A program made the translations under genes and the position numbers. This document shows positions 32,357 to 41,455 of a DNA stretch of 64,000 nucleotides, piece after piece. Every line of letters starts with the position of its first letter. Positions within the stretch are counted from its first letter, which is position 1. The DNA lies in assembly GCF_013141865.1 (NCBI RefSeq), contig NZ_RCST01000001.1:2666001-2730000 (forward strand). Reading direction: 5' to 3'. Source of the stretch: Methylomonas sp. ZR1. GTDB taxonomy: Bacteria; Pseudomonadota; Gammaproteobacteria; Methylococcales; Methylomonadaceae. The notes under the pieces are model-generated. The model was not told the DNA's origin and ran no database searches. It was given only the letters and a program-made list of their open reading frames with translations.

Positions 32357-32737
32357 GCCTGATTTATGACGCTCAAGACCGTTTACAAAGCCGGCTATTA
32401 TCGTCGAAATGCCGTTTCGATTCGAATGGAATTTAAATCGGCTTAACACCGGGCCTTAAACCAAAAGCAGGATTTCGTCTCGAAAATCAATACTTAATCA
32501 GATTGCGGGTATCGCTTGACCAAGCCGACCTAAAAGTCAGACTGCCAAATCCAGCAACCGAAAACCGCCCGATATTGCAGTCGACGCCAGCTTTGCGCAT
32601 ACCTTGGCATTGCCCACAAACACTCGCTCTTTACGCCTTTTTTACACGGCTAAAAATAAAATCCGCAGATAGCCAAAAGTTGCCGGAAACCAAGCAATTT
32701 TGTGGCATTTTAATTTATCTCGTTAACCGGAGAACGC
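32357..32737. other. 381-base gap between smc and nhaD
   Basis: The divergent upstream region of smc and nhaD. I see no gene, repeat or RNA structure I could support. The nhaD start has CCGGAG eight bases before it. Promoters for both genes must lie here, but no hexamer pair stood out. Confidence 0.5.
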
Positions 32738-34186
32738 ATGCTGCGGGTCATTTATCTGTTTGGATTGGTATCACTGATTTTTCCGGAACTCGTATCTGCC
32801 GAATCGGCGCCAGCAGCGCCACAGACCTTTCATCTTGACCTTACCCAACATTGGGTTGGCTACTTTTCGCTGGTCGTGATGATCGTTGCCTATATCTCGG
32901 CGATGCTCGAAGATGTGACCAATCTGCGCAAATCCAAACCGATGCTGCTGGCCGCGGCGTTGATCTGGTTCGTCATCGTCCTGGCATATCAACAACACGG
33001 CCACAGCTTACCGGCAACCACAGCGTTTAAAGGTAACTTGCAGGCTTATATAGAATTGCTGCTGTTCATCATGGTTTCAATGACCTACTTGAATGCGATG
33101 GAGGACATGGGCATTTTTAATGCGCTGAAGATCTGGCTGGTCAGCAAAGACCTCAGCTATCGCCGACTGTTTTGGATAACGGGATTTTTAGTTTTCCTCA
33201 TTTCCTGTATCGTCAACGGCTTGACCGCCGGCTTGTTAATGGGCGCTGTCGTGGTAGCCGTTGGCAAAAATAGTCCGCGTTTTGTCTCGCTGGGCTGTTT
33301 GAACATCGTGATTGCCACCAATGCCGGCGGCACATTTAGTCCACTGGGCGGCATATCGACACTGTTCGTTTGGCAGCATGGCATCCTGGGTTTTACCGAG
33401 TTTTTTAAATTGTTCGTACCTTGCCTGGTCAATTTTTTAGTACCAGCGGCAGCCATGCATTTTGCCGTGCCTAAAGACAAACCCATCGTCGATGCTGAGC
33501 AAATTTCGTTACCGCGCGGCGCCAAGCGCATCCTGTTCTTGTTCGGCGTCACCATTAGCTTGGCGGTTGGTTTTGACATGACGTTGGGATTGCCGGCGGC
33601 GGCCGGCATGATGGCAGGCCTGTCCTTGTTACAATTCTTTTATTTCTATCTCCAAAAATCCGATAAACCGAGCAGTCCGCAACAGTCGGCGTTTTCGCTA
33701 TTTTTCGGCGGCGGCGACGTGAATTTGATGACTAACGAAGCCAAGCGCCTGGATATTTTCGATAAAGTGGGCCGACTGGAATGGGATACCTTACTGTTTT
33801 TCTACGGCGCGATGATGGGAATTGGCGGCTTGGGCTTTATCGGCTATCTTGATGCCATTTCTCAGGTGTTATACGGACAATTCAGCCCAACTCTGGCGAA
33901 TGTAATGATCGGTTTATCGTCGGCATTCGTCGACAACGGTACGCTGATGTTTGCGGTGCTAACCATGCACCCGGATATTCCGCAAGGCCAATGGTTGTTG
34001 CTGACCTTGACCCTGGGCGTGGGCGGCAGCCTGCTGGCCATCGGCTCAGCGCCGGGCATCGGTTTGATGGGACAAGCCAAGGGGCAATATACCTTTGCTA
34101 GCCACATGAAATGGTGCCCGGTCATCCTGTTGGCTTACTTCGCCAGTATCGGTACGCATATGCTGGTCAATGCCGGATCTTTCTGA
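32738..34186 (+). CDS. nhaD: Na+/H+ antiporter NhaD
   Basis: A 482-residue ion-transporter-superfamily protein with about a dozen helices and an N-terminal signal-like segment ending in LVSAES. The stretch ATNAGGTFSPLGGISTLFVWQ and the repeat-like LSSAFVDNGTLMFAVL with GSAPGIGLMG are typical of NhaD. It would exchange cytoplasmic sodium or lithium for protons. The kinase gene begins eight bases after its stop, and a KdpE-like regulator follows, so the three genes look cotranscribed. Confidence 0.9.
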   Translation: MLRVIYLFGLVSLIFPELVSAESAPAAPQTFHLDLTQHWVGYFSLVVMIVAYISAMLEDVTNLRKSKPMLLAAALIWFVIVLAYQQHGHSLPATTAFKGNLQAYIELLLFIMVSMTYLNAMEDMGIFNALKIWLVSKDLSYRRLFWITGFLVFLISCIVNGLTAGLLMGAVVVAVGKNSPRFVSLGCLNIVIATNAGGTFSPLGGISTLFVWQHGILGFTEFFKLFVPCLVNFLVPAAAMHFAVPKDKPIVDAEQISLPRGAKRILFLFGVTISLAVGFDMTLGLPAAAGMMAGLSLLQFFYFYLQKSDKPSSPQQSAFSLFFGGGDVNLMTNEAKRLDIFDKVGRLEWDTLLFFYGAMMGIGGLGFIGYLDAISQVLYGQFSPTLANVMIGLSSAFVDNGTLMFAVLTMHPDIPQGQWLLLTLTLGVGGSLLAIGSAPGIGLMGQAKGQYTFASHMKWCPVILLAYFASIGTHMLVNAGSF

Positions 34187-34194
34187 CCGGTCGA

Positions 34195-35763
34195 ATGGCT
34201 AACAACCGCACCCCACGCGCTAATACCGACGCCCCGATGACACTATCCGAAGCTTGGCTATCCCCGCAAAAGCGCGAGCGCTTCCTCGGCCATGCCTGGG
34301 GCGTCGCCGCTCCCTTCATTTGCACGCTGATCGATTGGCCTTTGCGTGACCTGCTGGGACCGGCCAGCATTCTGATGACTTATTTACTGGGCGTATTTCT
34401 GGTCGCTAGCCGCTACGGCCGCAGCGCATCCATCGTCGCCTCGCTACTCAGCGCACCAACCTTTGCCTTTTATTTTGCCCGCCCCATATTCTCCTTTGCG
34501 ATTAGCGACTTGGAAAATATCGTCGGCTTGGCGGTGATGATCATCGTCGCGAATGTCACCGGCAGTCTGCTTGAAAAATCGCGCATGCAAGCCGAGTTAG
34601 CCAAACAGCGTGAATCGCATACCAACGCGCTCTATCGATTGAGTCGCGACCTGGCGGCGGCACAGGATCATAACGCCGTCGCACGTATCGCGGCCGAACA
34701 TATCGATAATGAATTTGGTACCGATTCCGTTCTGCTGATTGCCAATACCGAAAACGGCCTGCAAATCCGAACGAATCAAGCATTGCCCGTTTCATTGCAA
34801 AGCCTCGACCATACCCTCGCACAGCAAGCCTTCGAGACAGGTGAAGCCAAACTTCAGCCCCCATTAAGCTATTACCCACTGCAAGGATCTAGCGCTGCGC
34901 AAGGCATTCTAGCCGTCCTACAAACCGAAGCATTGGCTAGACAAACGCCGGAAGTAAACACCTTCTGCCACTTAATCGCGCAAACCTTGGAACGATTTCA
35001 GCTAGCCGCGCAGGCCCGCGAGGCCAATCTGCAAGCCGAAACCGAAGCCTTGCGCAACGCTCTGTTAAGCTCTATCTCCCATGACTTGCGCACGCCTTTG
35101 ACCCGCATCATCGGCGCGGTCGGCACCGCTATCGAGAATGATGCCGGATTATCAGCCCCGGAACGCCAAGAGCTGAATCAATCGGTATTGGAAGAAGCGC
35201 AACGCATGTCGGAGTTGACCGGCAAAATTCTGGACATGGCCCGCTTGAGTAGCGGTCAAATCATTTTGCAAAGAAGCTGGAACACCATTGAGGAGATAGT
35301 CGGCAGTGCTCTGAACCGTATGGATAAGCAGTTACAGGACAGACCAGTCCGCACCCTGCTGCCTGATAGCTTGCCGCTAGTTTGGATAGATGCCGTGCTG
35401 ATAGAACAGGTGTTGGTCAATCTAATCGAAAACGCGGTTAAGTACACGTCGCCAGGCAGCCCGATTGACATCGAAGCGGTGTCGCTGCGCGATCAATTCC
35501 GCTTAACCGTAGCAGATTACGGTCCGGGTATCGCCAAGAACCAACAAATTCGGATTTTCGAAAAGTTTTATCGCGGCACTACCGAAACCGGACAAAACGG
35601 GGTTGGCCTGGGACTCGCATTGTGCAAGGCGATTGTCGAGGCACATGGCGGGATGATTTATGTGAAAAACCGCATTGGCAAGGGCGCGGAGTTTCTTATT
35701 GAACTACCGCTGCACGAACCGCCGCCGCTGGTCGAATCGGAAGCGCTTGGAGGCCTGGCATGA
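34195..35763 (+). CDS. KdpD-like sensor histidine kinase (DUF4118, GAF, HisKA, HATPase)
   Basis: About 522 residues from the ATG at 34195. It matches the C-terminal half of KdpD: three or four closely spaced membrane helices of the DUF4118 type (about 25-125, with the YGRSASIVASLLSAPTFAFYF stretch split by a short loop), a GAF-like region (about 135-275), HisKA with SSISHDLRTPLTRI (His296) and an HATPase with NLIENAVKYT and GVGLGLALCKAIVEAHGG. The N-terminal KdpD domain and the universal-stress domain, which sense ATP and c-di-AMP in KdpD, are missing. No kdpFABC genes follow; instead nhaD precedes it. The response regulator overlaps its end (ATGA). Confidence 0.88.
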   Translation: MANNRTPRANTDAPMTLSEAWLSPQKRERFLGHAWGVAAPFICTLIDWPLRDLLGPASILMTYLLGVFLVASRYGRSASIVASLLSAPTFAFYFARPIFSFAISDLENIVGLAVMIIVANVTGSLLEKSRMQAELAKQRESHTNALYRLSRDLAAAQDHNAVARIAAEHIDNEFGTDSVLLIANTENGLQIRTNQALPVSLQSLDHTLAQQAFETGEAKLQPPLSYYPLQGSSAAQGILAVLQTEALARQTPEVNTFCHLIAQTLERFQLAAQAREANLQAETEALRNALLSSISHDLRTPLTRIIGAVGTAIENDAGLSAPERQELNQSVLEEAQRMSELTGKILDMARLSSGQIILQRSWNTIEEIVGSALNRMDKQLQDRPVRTLLPDSLPLVWIDAVLIEQVLVNLIENAVKYTSPGSPIDIEAVSLRDQFRLTVADYGPGIAKNQQIRIFEKFYRGTTETGQNGVGLGLALCKAIVEAHGGMIYVKNRIGKGAEFLIELPLHEPPPLVESEALGGLA

Positions 35764-36458
35764 CTAATGCGCCTTTAATTTTATTAATAGAAGACGACGC
35801 ACAAACCCGACGTTTTCTAAAAACCAGCCTCAGCCTTCGCGGCTGGTCCATGATCGAAACCGACTGCGGCAAATCCGGACTAGCGATACTCAGCACTGCC
35901 AATCCCGACTTAGTGATCTTGGATCTGGGCTTACCTGACATGGACGGGATCGCTGTAACCCGACGCTTGCGGCAATTGTCTGACCTGCCCATCCTGATAT
36001 TGTCGGCGCGCAGCCAGGAACAAAACAAGATCATGGCGCTGGATGCCGGGGCCGACGATTACTTGACCAAACCCTTTGGCAGCGGCGAATTGCATGCTCG
36101 GCTACAAGCTTTAATGCGCAGGGTTGCACGCAGCCTGAGCAATCAAGAGACTTTTGAAACCGGTCAGTTAAAAATCGATCTGACGCGGCGCAAAGTATTT
36201 GTTGCCGACCACGAAGTGCGCATCACCCCTATCGAATTTAGGCTACTCGGCATTCTAATCCGCCATGCCGGAGTGGTCGTGACCCATCGCCAACTGCTTC
36301 AAGAGGTTTGGGGTGCGGAACACATACACGATCAACATTATCTGCGCATTTATATGGGGCAATTGCGCCACAAACTGGAAGTCAATCCGGCGCGGCCCCG
36401 TTATTTGCTGACCGACGTGGGGGTGGGGTATCGCATGGCGGTTAACGATGACGATTAA
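35760..36458 (+). CDS. KdpE-like OmpR-family response regulator
   Basis: 232 residues: receiver (about 6-118) with acidic Glu11-Asp12-Asp13, phospho-acceptor Asp55 in VILDLGLPDMDG and Lys in YLTKPFGSGEL, then a winged-helix DNA-binding domain (RRKVFVADHEVRITPIEFRL, with the C-terminal RPRYLLTDVGVGYRM that is typical of KdpE). It is coded with the KdpD-like kinase just upstream and is likely its partner. Given the gene order, nhaD is the most obvious candidate target. Confidence 0.9.
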   Translation: MTNAPLILLIEDDAQTRRFLKTSLSLRGWSMIETDCGKSGLAILSTANPDLVILDLGLPDMDGIAVTRRLRQLSDLPILILSARSQEQNKIMALDAGADDYLTKPFGSGELHARLQALMRRVARSLSNQETFETGQLKIDLTRRKVFVADHEVRITPIEFRLLGILIRHAGVVVTHRQLLQEVWGAEHIHDQHYLRIYMGQLRHKLEVNPARPRYLLTDVGVGYRMAVNDDD

Positions 36459-36676
36459 AGATTGACCCGGCCTGAAACAGCGGTTCTGTCTAAACTGTTG
36501 GCTGCACTCGGTGCTGGCCTGTCGAGGTGGGAGTCCAAGACTCTACAAATCCAGCATTCTAAAAACTGCTCGAGAAGCCCGTTATGGTTAATTTCTTTCG
36601 AAATTCAAATGATTGCGGCCCTGTTGACGCACTCGTCTCTGGTAAACCGCGTAGTTTTAACGGATTATGAAGAAGG

Positions 36677-36699
36677 GAGCCAGTCATCAAGACTGGCTC
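36677..36699 (-). terminator. terminator-like hairpin between convergent genes
   Basis: GAGCCAGTC (36677-36685) and GACTGGCTC (36691-36699) form a perfect 9-bp stem with a 5-base loop. On the minus strand it is followed by CCTTCTTC, so it best serves the gene at 36736-37095, which ends 36 bases before it. It is also 219 bases after the KdpE-like gene. Confidence 0.65.
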
Positions 36700-36735
36700 T
36701 TGCCGTCGAGGTCCAGGCCAAAAAACGACCCGCAG

Positions 36736-37095
36736 CTAATTCAACAATGCGCCTAAGTTGTTAGGCCGCCGATTGGCGACAGCGGATTGCGCTTGACCGG
36801 GATTGTTTTGGATATCCGAGATCAACCTTCCAAGCACCTGTTGCGCCTGCTCAGGGCTATTGATTCTGGCCTGACTGTCACTATTTTGTCCGCTGGCAGC
36901 CTGCGCCAATTTCAAAGACTCCTGCGACAAACTAACCGTGTCGCTTGGGCTGGGCTCTGGTCTCTCGGCCTGATTTTGCGAATTGGTCGCCTTCCTGCGT
37001 TCGGCCAACGCTTCAATCCCGCCGGCTTTTTGATCTTTGGATACACCTTGGCTAGCCAAGGAATTTGGGTTTGGGTATGTAGTGTTGATTTCCAT
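36736..37095 (-). CDS. small hydrophilic protein, unknown function
   Basis: 119 residues, rich in Gln, Asn, Ser and Ala, with no membrane segment or cysteine. The ATG has GGGGAG six bases upstream and a terminator hairpin lies downstream, so the gene is probably real. A DTVSLSQESLKLAQAA stretch resembles the region before the helical part of FlgM and of other small flagellum-linked proteins, but the rest does not match FlgM, and I do not assign it. The C-terminal half has helices (SPEQAQQVLGRLISDIQNN). It is coded beside queF and the FlhB-like gene, on the opposite strand. Confidence 0.65.
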   Translation of the reverse strand: MEINTTYPNPNSLASQGVSKDQKAGGIEALAERRKATNSQNQAERPEPSPSDTVSLSQESLKLAQAASGQNSDSQARINSPEQAQQVLGRLISDIQNNPGQAQSAVANRRPNNLGALLN

Positions 37096-37389
37096 CGTCG
37101 ACTCCCCTGCAAGTTAGACTCACATCTTAGCGGTTTTTGCGATTCGCCTTAACAATAATTTTACATCATTCGCCGCAAGTTGTTGACAATTCTGCCCATC
37201 AAATGTTTCGACTGATTCAGGAGAAACAAACCCGGGACCCTACGCAAGCGCCAGCTCAAAATCACACGATAACTCATTGAGTTTAAATGCTTAATACGTT
37301 ATCGCATCTTAGCTGGTAAAATATTGCCAGACTTAACCGGCGGACATCCCATTCGCTACTCCGGAATCCATAACAACCCAAATCAAGTA

Positions 37390-37779
37390 ATGACTACAAA
37401 ACCCAGCGCAGACCTCACCACTTTCGAAAACCCCAGGCCGGCGCGCGACTTTACGATTCGCATCGACATCCCGGAATTTACCTGTTTGTGCCCGATGACC
37501 GGCCAACCCGACTTTGCCAAATTGGTTCTGGAGTATGTACCCAATAAATTATGCGTGGAACTCAAGTCTTTGAAGCTGTATATGTGGACTTTCCGCGAGC
37601 GTGGCGCCTTTCATGAGGCTGTCACAAACGAAATTTTGGATCATATCGTCGCGGCAATTTCGCCCAATTTCATGCGCCTGCGCGCCGAATTCAATGTGCG
37701 TGGCGGCATTTACACCACGGTAATCGCCGAACATCGCGACCCAAGCTGGCAAGCGCCTGAACTGGTCAATCTGCCGTAA
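37390..37779 (+). CDS. queF: NADPH-dependent 7-cyano-7-deazaguanine reductase QueF
   Basis: Reduces preQ0 to preQ1 in queuosine synthesis. 129 residues, the short single-domain (T-fold) type. [14 protein letters not shown] holds the catalytic cysteine (Cys34 in LCP), and [18 protein letters not shown] is the family block. I take the ATG at 37390; an upstream start at 37324 adds 22 unrelated residues. No preQ1 riboswitch was recognised in the 294 bases upstream, although I could not fold it. Confidence 0.93.
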   Translation: MTTKPSADLTTFENPRPARDFTIRIDIPEFTCLCPMTGQPDFAKLVLEYVPNKLCVELKSLKLYMWTFRERGAFHEAVTNEILDHIVAAISPNFMRLRAEFNVRGGIYTTVIAEHRDPSWQAPELVNLP

Positions 37780-37785
37780 AGCAAC

Positions 37786-38070
37786 GTGAGTGGCAGAACC
37801 TTCTACAACAGCGACATTGCCGTAGCCCTGCAATACGACGGCAAAAATGCGCCGAAAGTAACCGCCAAAGGCGAAGGCTTTACCGCTCAGCAAATTCTGG
37901 CCATCGCCGAAAAACACGGCGTACCGCTGCAAAACGAGCCGGAGCTGGCGCGAATTTTGGCGCAAGTCCCGCTCGGTGAGGAAATCCCCCAACAACTCTA
38001 TATTGCCGTTGCCGAAGTCATCGCCTTTGCGTATTTCATCAGCGGCAAAACCCCCGACTCCGAATCATGA
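37786..38070 (+). CDS. orphan FlhB C-terminal-domain-like protein
   Basis: 94 residues that match only the cytoplasmic C-terminal domain of FlhB/EscU (IAVALQYDGKNAPKVTAKGEG, EKHGVPLQNEPELARIL, GEEIPQQLYIAVAEVIAFAY). The four membrane helices and the NPTH autocleavage site are absent; the sequence begins at the point equivalent to the cleaved product. Such stand-alone proteins (YlqH, FhlB, FlhX) are known in flagellated bacteria. The start is a GTG (37786) seven bases after queF, with weak ribosome-binding signal; the stop overlaps psd (ATGA). It may bind the flagellar export gate, but no other flagellar gene is here. Confidence 0.82.
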   Translation: MSGRTFYNSDIAVALQYDGKNAPKVTAKGEGFTAQQILAIAEKHGVPLQNEPELARILAQVPLGEEIPQQLYIAVAEVIAFAYFISGKTPDSES

Positions 38071-38927
38071 ATTTAAAAGAAACGTTTACCGTGTTGCCGC
38101 AATACGCATTGCCGCATCACGCACTCTCCGGGGTGATGTCCAAACTGACTCACTGCCAAAATAAAATCTGGAAAAACCTGTTTATCAAATCCATCGTGCA
38201 GCTGTACGGGGTAAATATGCAGGAAGCCAAGTTTCAAGAGCTGGATCACTACGCCAGCTTCAATGATTTTTTTACCCGCGAATTAAAAGACGGCGCCAGA
38301 CAGATTGACTCCGCCGCCGACGCCATAGCCTGTCCGGCGGACGGCGCGGTCAGCCAAGCCGGATCGATCAGCAACGGTCGAATTTTCCAAGCCAAGGGCC
38401 ACGACTACAGCGCCATGGAATTGCTGGGCGGCGACGCCGAACGGGCGCAGGCCTTTGAAGATGGCTCCTTCGCCACTATTTACTTGTCGCCCAAGGATTA
38501 CCACCGCCTGCATATGCCGCTAACCGGCACTTTGAAAGAAATGGTGCACATTCCCGGCCGGCTATTTAGCGTGAATAACACTACCGTTGGCGCCGTTCCG
38601 AATCTGTTCGCGCGCAACGAGCGCGTAGCCTGTATTTTTGACACAGCCGCCGGTCCGATGGCTTTGATTCTGGTCGGCGCAATTTTCGTGTCCAGCGTCG
38701 AAACCGTCTGGCACGGTGTCGTAACGCCACCGAGCATCAGCGCTCCCAGGACCTGGCGTTATGAAAAAGACGCGCCGATTATTGAAAAAGGCATGGAAAT
38801 GGGCAGATTCAATATGGGCTCGACGATTATCGTCCTGTTCGGTAAAGAAAAAATAGCTTGGAACGACGACTTCTCCAGCGGCAGAGCGGTACAACTGGGC
38901 GAGGCGATTGGCCGAACGCTAGCATAA
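38067..38927 (+). CDS. psd: phosphatidylserine decarboxylase proenzyme
   Basis: Makes phosphatidylethanolamine at the inner membrane. 286 residues. The self-cleavage motif is NMGSTIIVLF: the residue that becomes the pyruvoyl group is Ser252, and Met stands where most relatives have Leu in LGST. CPADGAVSQAG holds the first acidic site, and YHRLHMPLTG the conserved histidine. Proteolysis between Gly251 and Ser252 would give beta and alpha chains. Coded with the FlhB-like gene, which it overlaps. Confidence 0.94.
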   Translation: MNLKETFTVLPQYALPHHALSGVMSKLTHCQNKIWKNLFIKSIVQLYGVNMQEAKFQELDHYASFNDFFTRELKDGARQIDSAADAIACPADGAVSQAGSISNGRIFQAKGHDYSAMELLGGDAERAQAFEDGSFATIYLSPKDYHRLHMPLTGTLKEMVHIPGRLFSVNNTTVGAVPNLFARNERVACIFDTAAGPMALILVGAIFVSSVETVWHGVVTPPSISAPRTWRYEKDAPIIEKGMEMGRFNMGSTIIVLFGKEKIAWNDDFSSGRAVQLGEAIGRTLA

Positions 38928-39035
38928 ACCGGACAAATTGACAGCGTAATGTGATAAGCACTGCTAGTGTGGCATAATGCGCGCCTGTCCGCCCGGCCGG
39001 ACCATTAAAACGACGATAACAATAAGAGGATTACC

Positions 39036-39386
39036 ATGAGTTTCTTGATTTCCGATGCGCTGGCCCAAACAGCGCCCTCCGCCGTACAACCCGGCTTTGA
39101 AGGCATGCTGTTCCCATTGGGTATTCTGATATTTTTCTATTTCCTGTTCATCCGCCCACAATCCAAGCGCAACAAGGAACAAAAACAAATGCTGGCTGCG
39201 TTGGGTAAAGGCGCCGAAGTGGTCACCACCGGCGGCATTTTGGGCAAAGTGGCCGAATTGGACGACAACTTCGTCAAACTGGAAGTCTCTGACAACAGCT
39301 TTATTCAGGTCCAACGTCACGCCATCGCCAACATGATGCCTAAAGGTACTTACAAAACCTTGAACAGCAAAAAAACCAAAGAATAA
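39036..39386 (+). CDS. yajC: preprotein translocase subunit YajC
   Basis: 116 residues, one membrane helix (about 22-43, FPLGILIFFYFLFIRPQSKRNKEQ) and a short cytoplasmic domain with GAEVVTTGGILGKVAEL. It binds the SecDF complex. An AAGAGG ribosome-binding site precedes the ATG. A TTGACA at 38938-38943 lies about 90 bases upstream, but without a good -10 partner. secD follows after 74 bases. Confidence 0.95.
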   Translation: MSFLISDALAQTAPSAVQPGFEGMLFPLGILIFFYFLFIRPQSKRNKEQKQMLAALGKGAEVVTTGGILGKVAELDDNFVKLEVSDNSFIQVQRHAIANMMPKGTYKTLNSKKTKE

Positions 39387-39460
39387 GTTTGCTTTAACCC
39401 TGCGATATACCCCGCTTTTATTCGCAACAGCTTGGCTGTCACTGCTTTAATGGAATAACC

Positions 39461-41308
39461 ATGCAAAATCATTTCCCTGTCTGGAAAAACATCCTAGTAA
39501 TTTTCGTGCTGTTAGTCGGTACGATTTACGCGCTGCCTAATCTTTATGGCAACGACCCGGCAGTGCAATTGGCTTCGTCTAGCCCGACGCCATTGCAGCA
39601 GTCTCAGGCTGACGCAGTCGCCGCCAGCATCAAAAACGCTGGTTTCACGTTGAAAAGCTTTGAATTTGCCGACGGCAAAATCCTGGCGCGGTTCAATAAC
39701 ACCGACGAACAAATGAAAGCGGCAGACCTATTGCGCGAACAAATGGCCGGTAAAGCCACAGTCGCCTTGAATTTAGCGCCTGCCACCCCGGCTTGGCTAC
39801 GCGCTTTCGGTGCAAATCCTATGCATCTGGGCTTAGACTTGCGCGGGGGGGTGCACTTCCTGTTGGAAGTTGACATGGACTCCGCGCTGAAACAAGCCGA
39901 AGAACGCTACACCAACGACATTCGCTCGGCCTTCCGCGATGCGAAAGTTCGGTATCAATCGGTTGCGAAGGAAGCGGGCGGCATCAAAGTCGTGTTACCT
40001 AACGAAGAATCCAGAGTGGCCGCCACAGAAGTACTCAATAAAGATTTTCGCGGCCTGGATTTAGTGGAAAGCGGTCCGAATGAATTTACATTGAACATCC
40101 CCGAACGCAACCTGCGCGAAATCAAGAAGGCGGCGCTGGGCCAAAACATTACCACGCTGCGTAACCGGGTCAACGAACTGGGTGTCGCCGAGCCTATCAT
40201 TCAGCAACAAGGCGACAGCCGCATCGTCGTGCAACTGCCTGGCGTGCAAGACACTACCCGCGCCAAAGAATTGTTGGGCACTACCGCCACACTGGAATAC
40301 CGTTTGGTTGACGTAGAGCATGATGTGCAATCGGCCCTGGGCGGCCACGAACCTATCGGCAGCCGCTTATATAAAGATAAAAACGGCGCGCCGGTGCTAT
40401 TGAAACGCGCGGTTATCGTCACCGGCGACCAAATCACCGATGCGTCATCAGGCTTGGATCAAGACGGCTCACCTGCCGTATTCATCACATTGGATGGCGT
40501 CGGTGCCAAGAAAATGGGCAAGATGACTCAGGAAAATATCGGCAAGCCGATGGCGGTGGTGTTCATCGAATACAAATCCGAAACCCGGGTCGTTAACGGC
40601 GAGAAAGTTCAACACAAAGAAAAAGTCGAAAAAGTCATCAGTGTCGCCACCATCCGCGACAGTTTCAGCAAACGCTTCCAAACCACCGGCCTGGACAGCC
40701 CTGAAGAAGCCCGCACTTTGGCCTTATTACTTAGAGCCGGCGCCTTGGCGGCTCCAGTTGAAATTGTCGAAGAACGCACCGTCGGCCCTAGCTTGGGCCA
40801 GGAAAATATCGATCAAGGCATGATGTCGATTACCGCCGGCTTCCTGCTGGTCGTGTTTTTCATGGTAGCTTATTACCGAGCTTTCGGCTTGATCGCCAAC
40901 TTTGCTTTGTTATTCAACGTCGTGCTGCTGATCTCCATTATGTCCGTGTTGCAAGCCACTCTGACCCTGCCAGGCATGGCCGGCATCGTCTTGACTGTGG
41001 GTATGGCGGTGGATGCCAACGTATTGATCAACGAACGGATCCGCGAGGAACTGCGTAACGGTTTGAGCCGGCAGGCCAGCATATACGTCGGTTACGAAAA
41101 AGCCTTTGCCACCATTCTCGACTCCAACGTTACCCACTTCATCGTCGCCGTATTGTTGTTCGGCTTTGGCACCGGCCCGGTTAAGGGTTTCGCGCTGGTC
41201 TTGATGATTGGGATTGCCACTTCGGTATTTACCGCGGTCACCGGCACCCGGATGTTGGTCAACTGGTTCTACGGCAACGATCACCGCAGCGATAAAATTT
41301 CCATCTAG
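39461..41308 (+). CDS. secD: protein translocase subunit SecD
   Basis: An RND-type membrane protein of 615 residues that helps pull exported proteins through SecYEG using the proton gradient. N-terminal helix, large P1 periplasmic domain with GLDLRGGVHFLLEVD, an RNRVNELGVAEP block, and five C-terminal helices with GMAVDANVLINERIREELRNG. No secF gene follows: the next gene is ndk, 147 bases away. SecF is normally required as a partner and must lie elsewhere. Confidence 0.96.
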   Translation: MQNHFPVWKNILVIFVLLVGTIYALPNLYGNDPAVQLASSSPTPLQQSQADAVAASIKNAGFTLKSFEFADGKILARFNNTDEQMKAADLLREQMAGKATVALNLAPATPAWLRAFGANPMHLGLDLRGGVHFLLEVDMDSALKQAEERYTNDIRSAFRDAKVRYQSVAKEAGGIKVVLPNEESRVAATEVLNKDFRGLDLVESGPNEFTLNIPERNLREIKKAALGQNITTLRNRVNELGVAEPIIQQQGDSRIVVQLPGVQDTTRAKELLGTTATLEYRLVDVEHDVQSALGGHEPIGSRLYKDKNGAPVLLKRAVIVTGDQITDASSGLDQDGSPAVFITLDGVGAKKMGKMTQENIGKPMAVVFIEYKSETRVVNGEKVQHKEKVEKVISVATIRDSFSKRFQTTGLDSPEEARTLALLLRAGALAAPVEIVEERTVGPSLGQENIDQGMMSITAGFLLVVFFMVAYYRAFGLIANFALLFNVVLLISIMSVLQATLTLPGMAGIVLTVGMAVDANVLINERIREELRNGLSRQASIYVGYEKAFATILDSNVTHFIVAVLLFGFGTGPVKGFALVLMIGIATSVFTAVTGTRMLVNWFYGNDHRSDKISI

Positions 41309-41383
41309 CCAAAATTTGGTCTCGGCTTAGCATAAACCGGACCGCTTCCGCGATTTCGGAAACACACTATTCGGCAGGGCGTT

Positions 41384-41412
41384 TTTCAACACTCTGCCTG
41401 ACACGCTATAAT
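41384..41412 (+). promoter_or_regulatory. candidate ndk promoter
   Basis: A perfect TATAAT -10 at 41407-41412, with only a weak -35 (TTTCAA at 41384-41389) 17 bases upstream. It lies 44 bases before the ndk start. A match this exact in the gap between secD and ndk suggests ndk is transcribed on its own. Confidence 0.5.
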
Positions 41413-41455
41413 GCGCAACTAATTTTTCAATCAACATCCTCACTGGAGTTAAACA

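Noticed and set aside
36500..36560. tRNA-like stretch after the KdpE-like gene
   Set aside because: No complete cloverleaf: the T-arm and acceptor stem do not pair.
36462..36764. Open reading of 100 codons after the KdpE-like gene
   Set aside because: It runs through the terminator hairpin and into the opposite-strand gene, has no ribosome-binding site, and its composition does not look like a protein.
37096..37389. preQ1 riboswitch before queF
   Set aside because: I saw no aptamer-like stem and A-rich tail, and I could not fold the region; not enough to report.
38938..38978. TTGACA and CATAAT upstream of yajC as a promoter
   Set aside because: The two hexamers are about 29 bases apart; no good spacing exists, so I left it as a note on yajC only.
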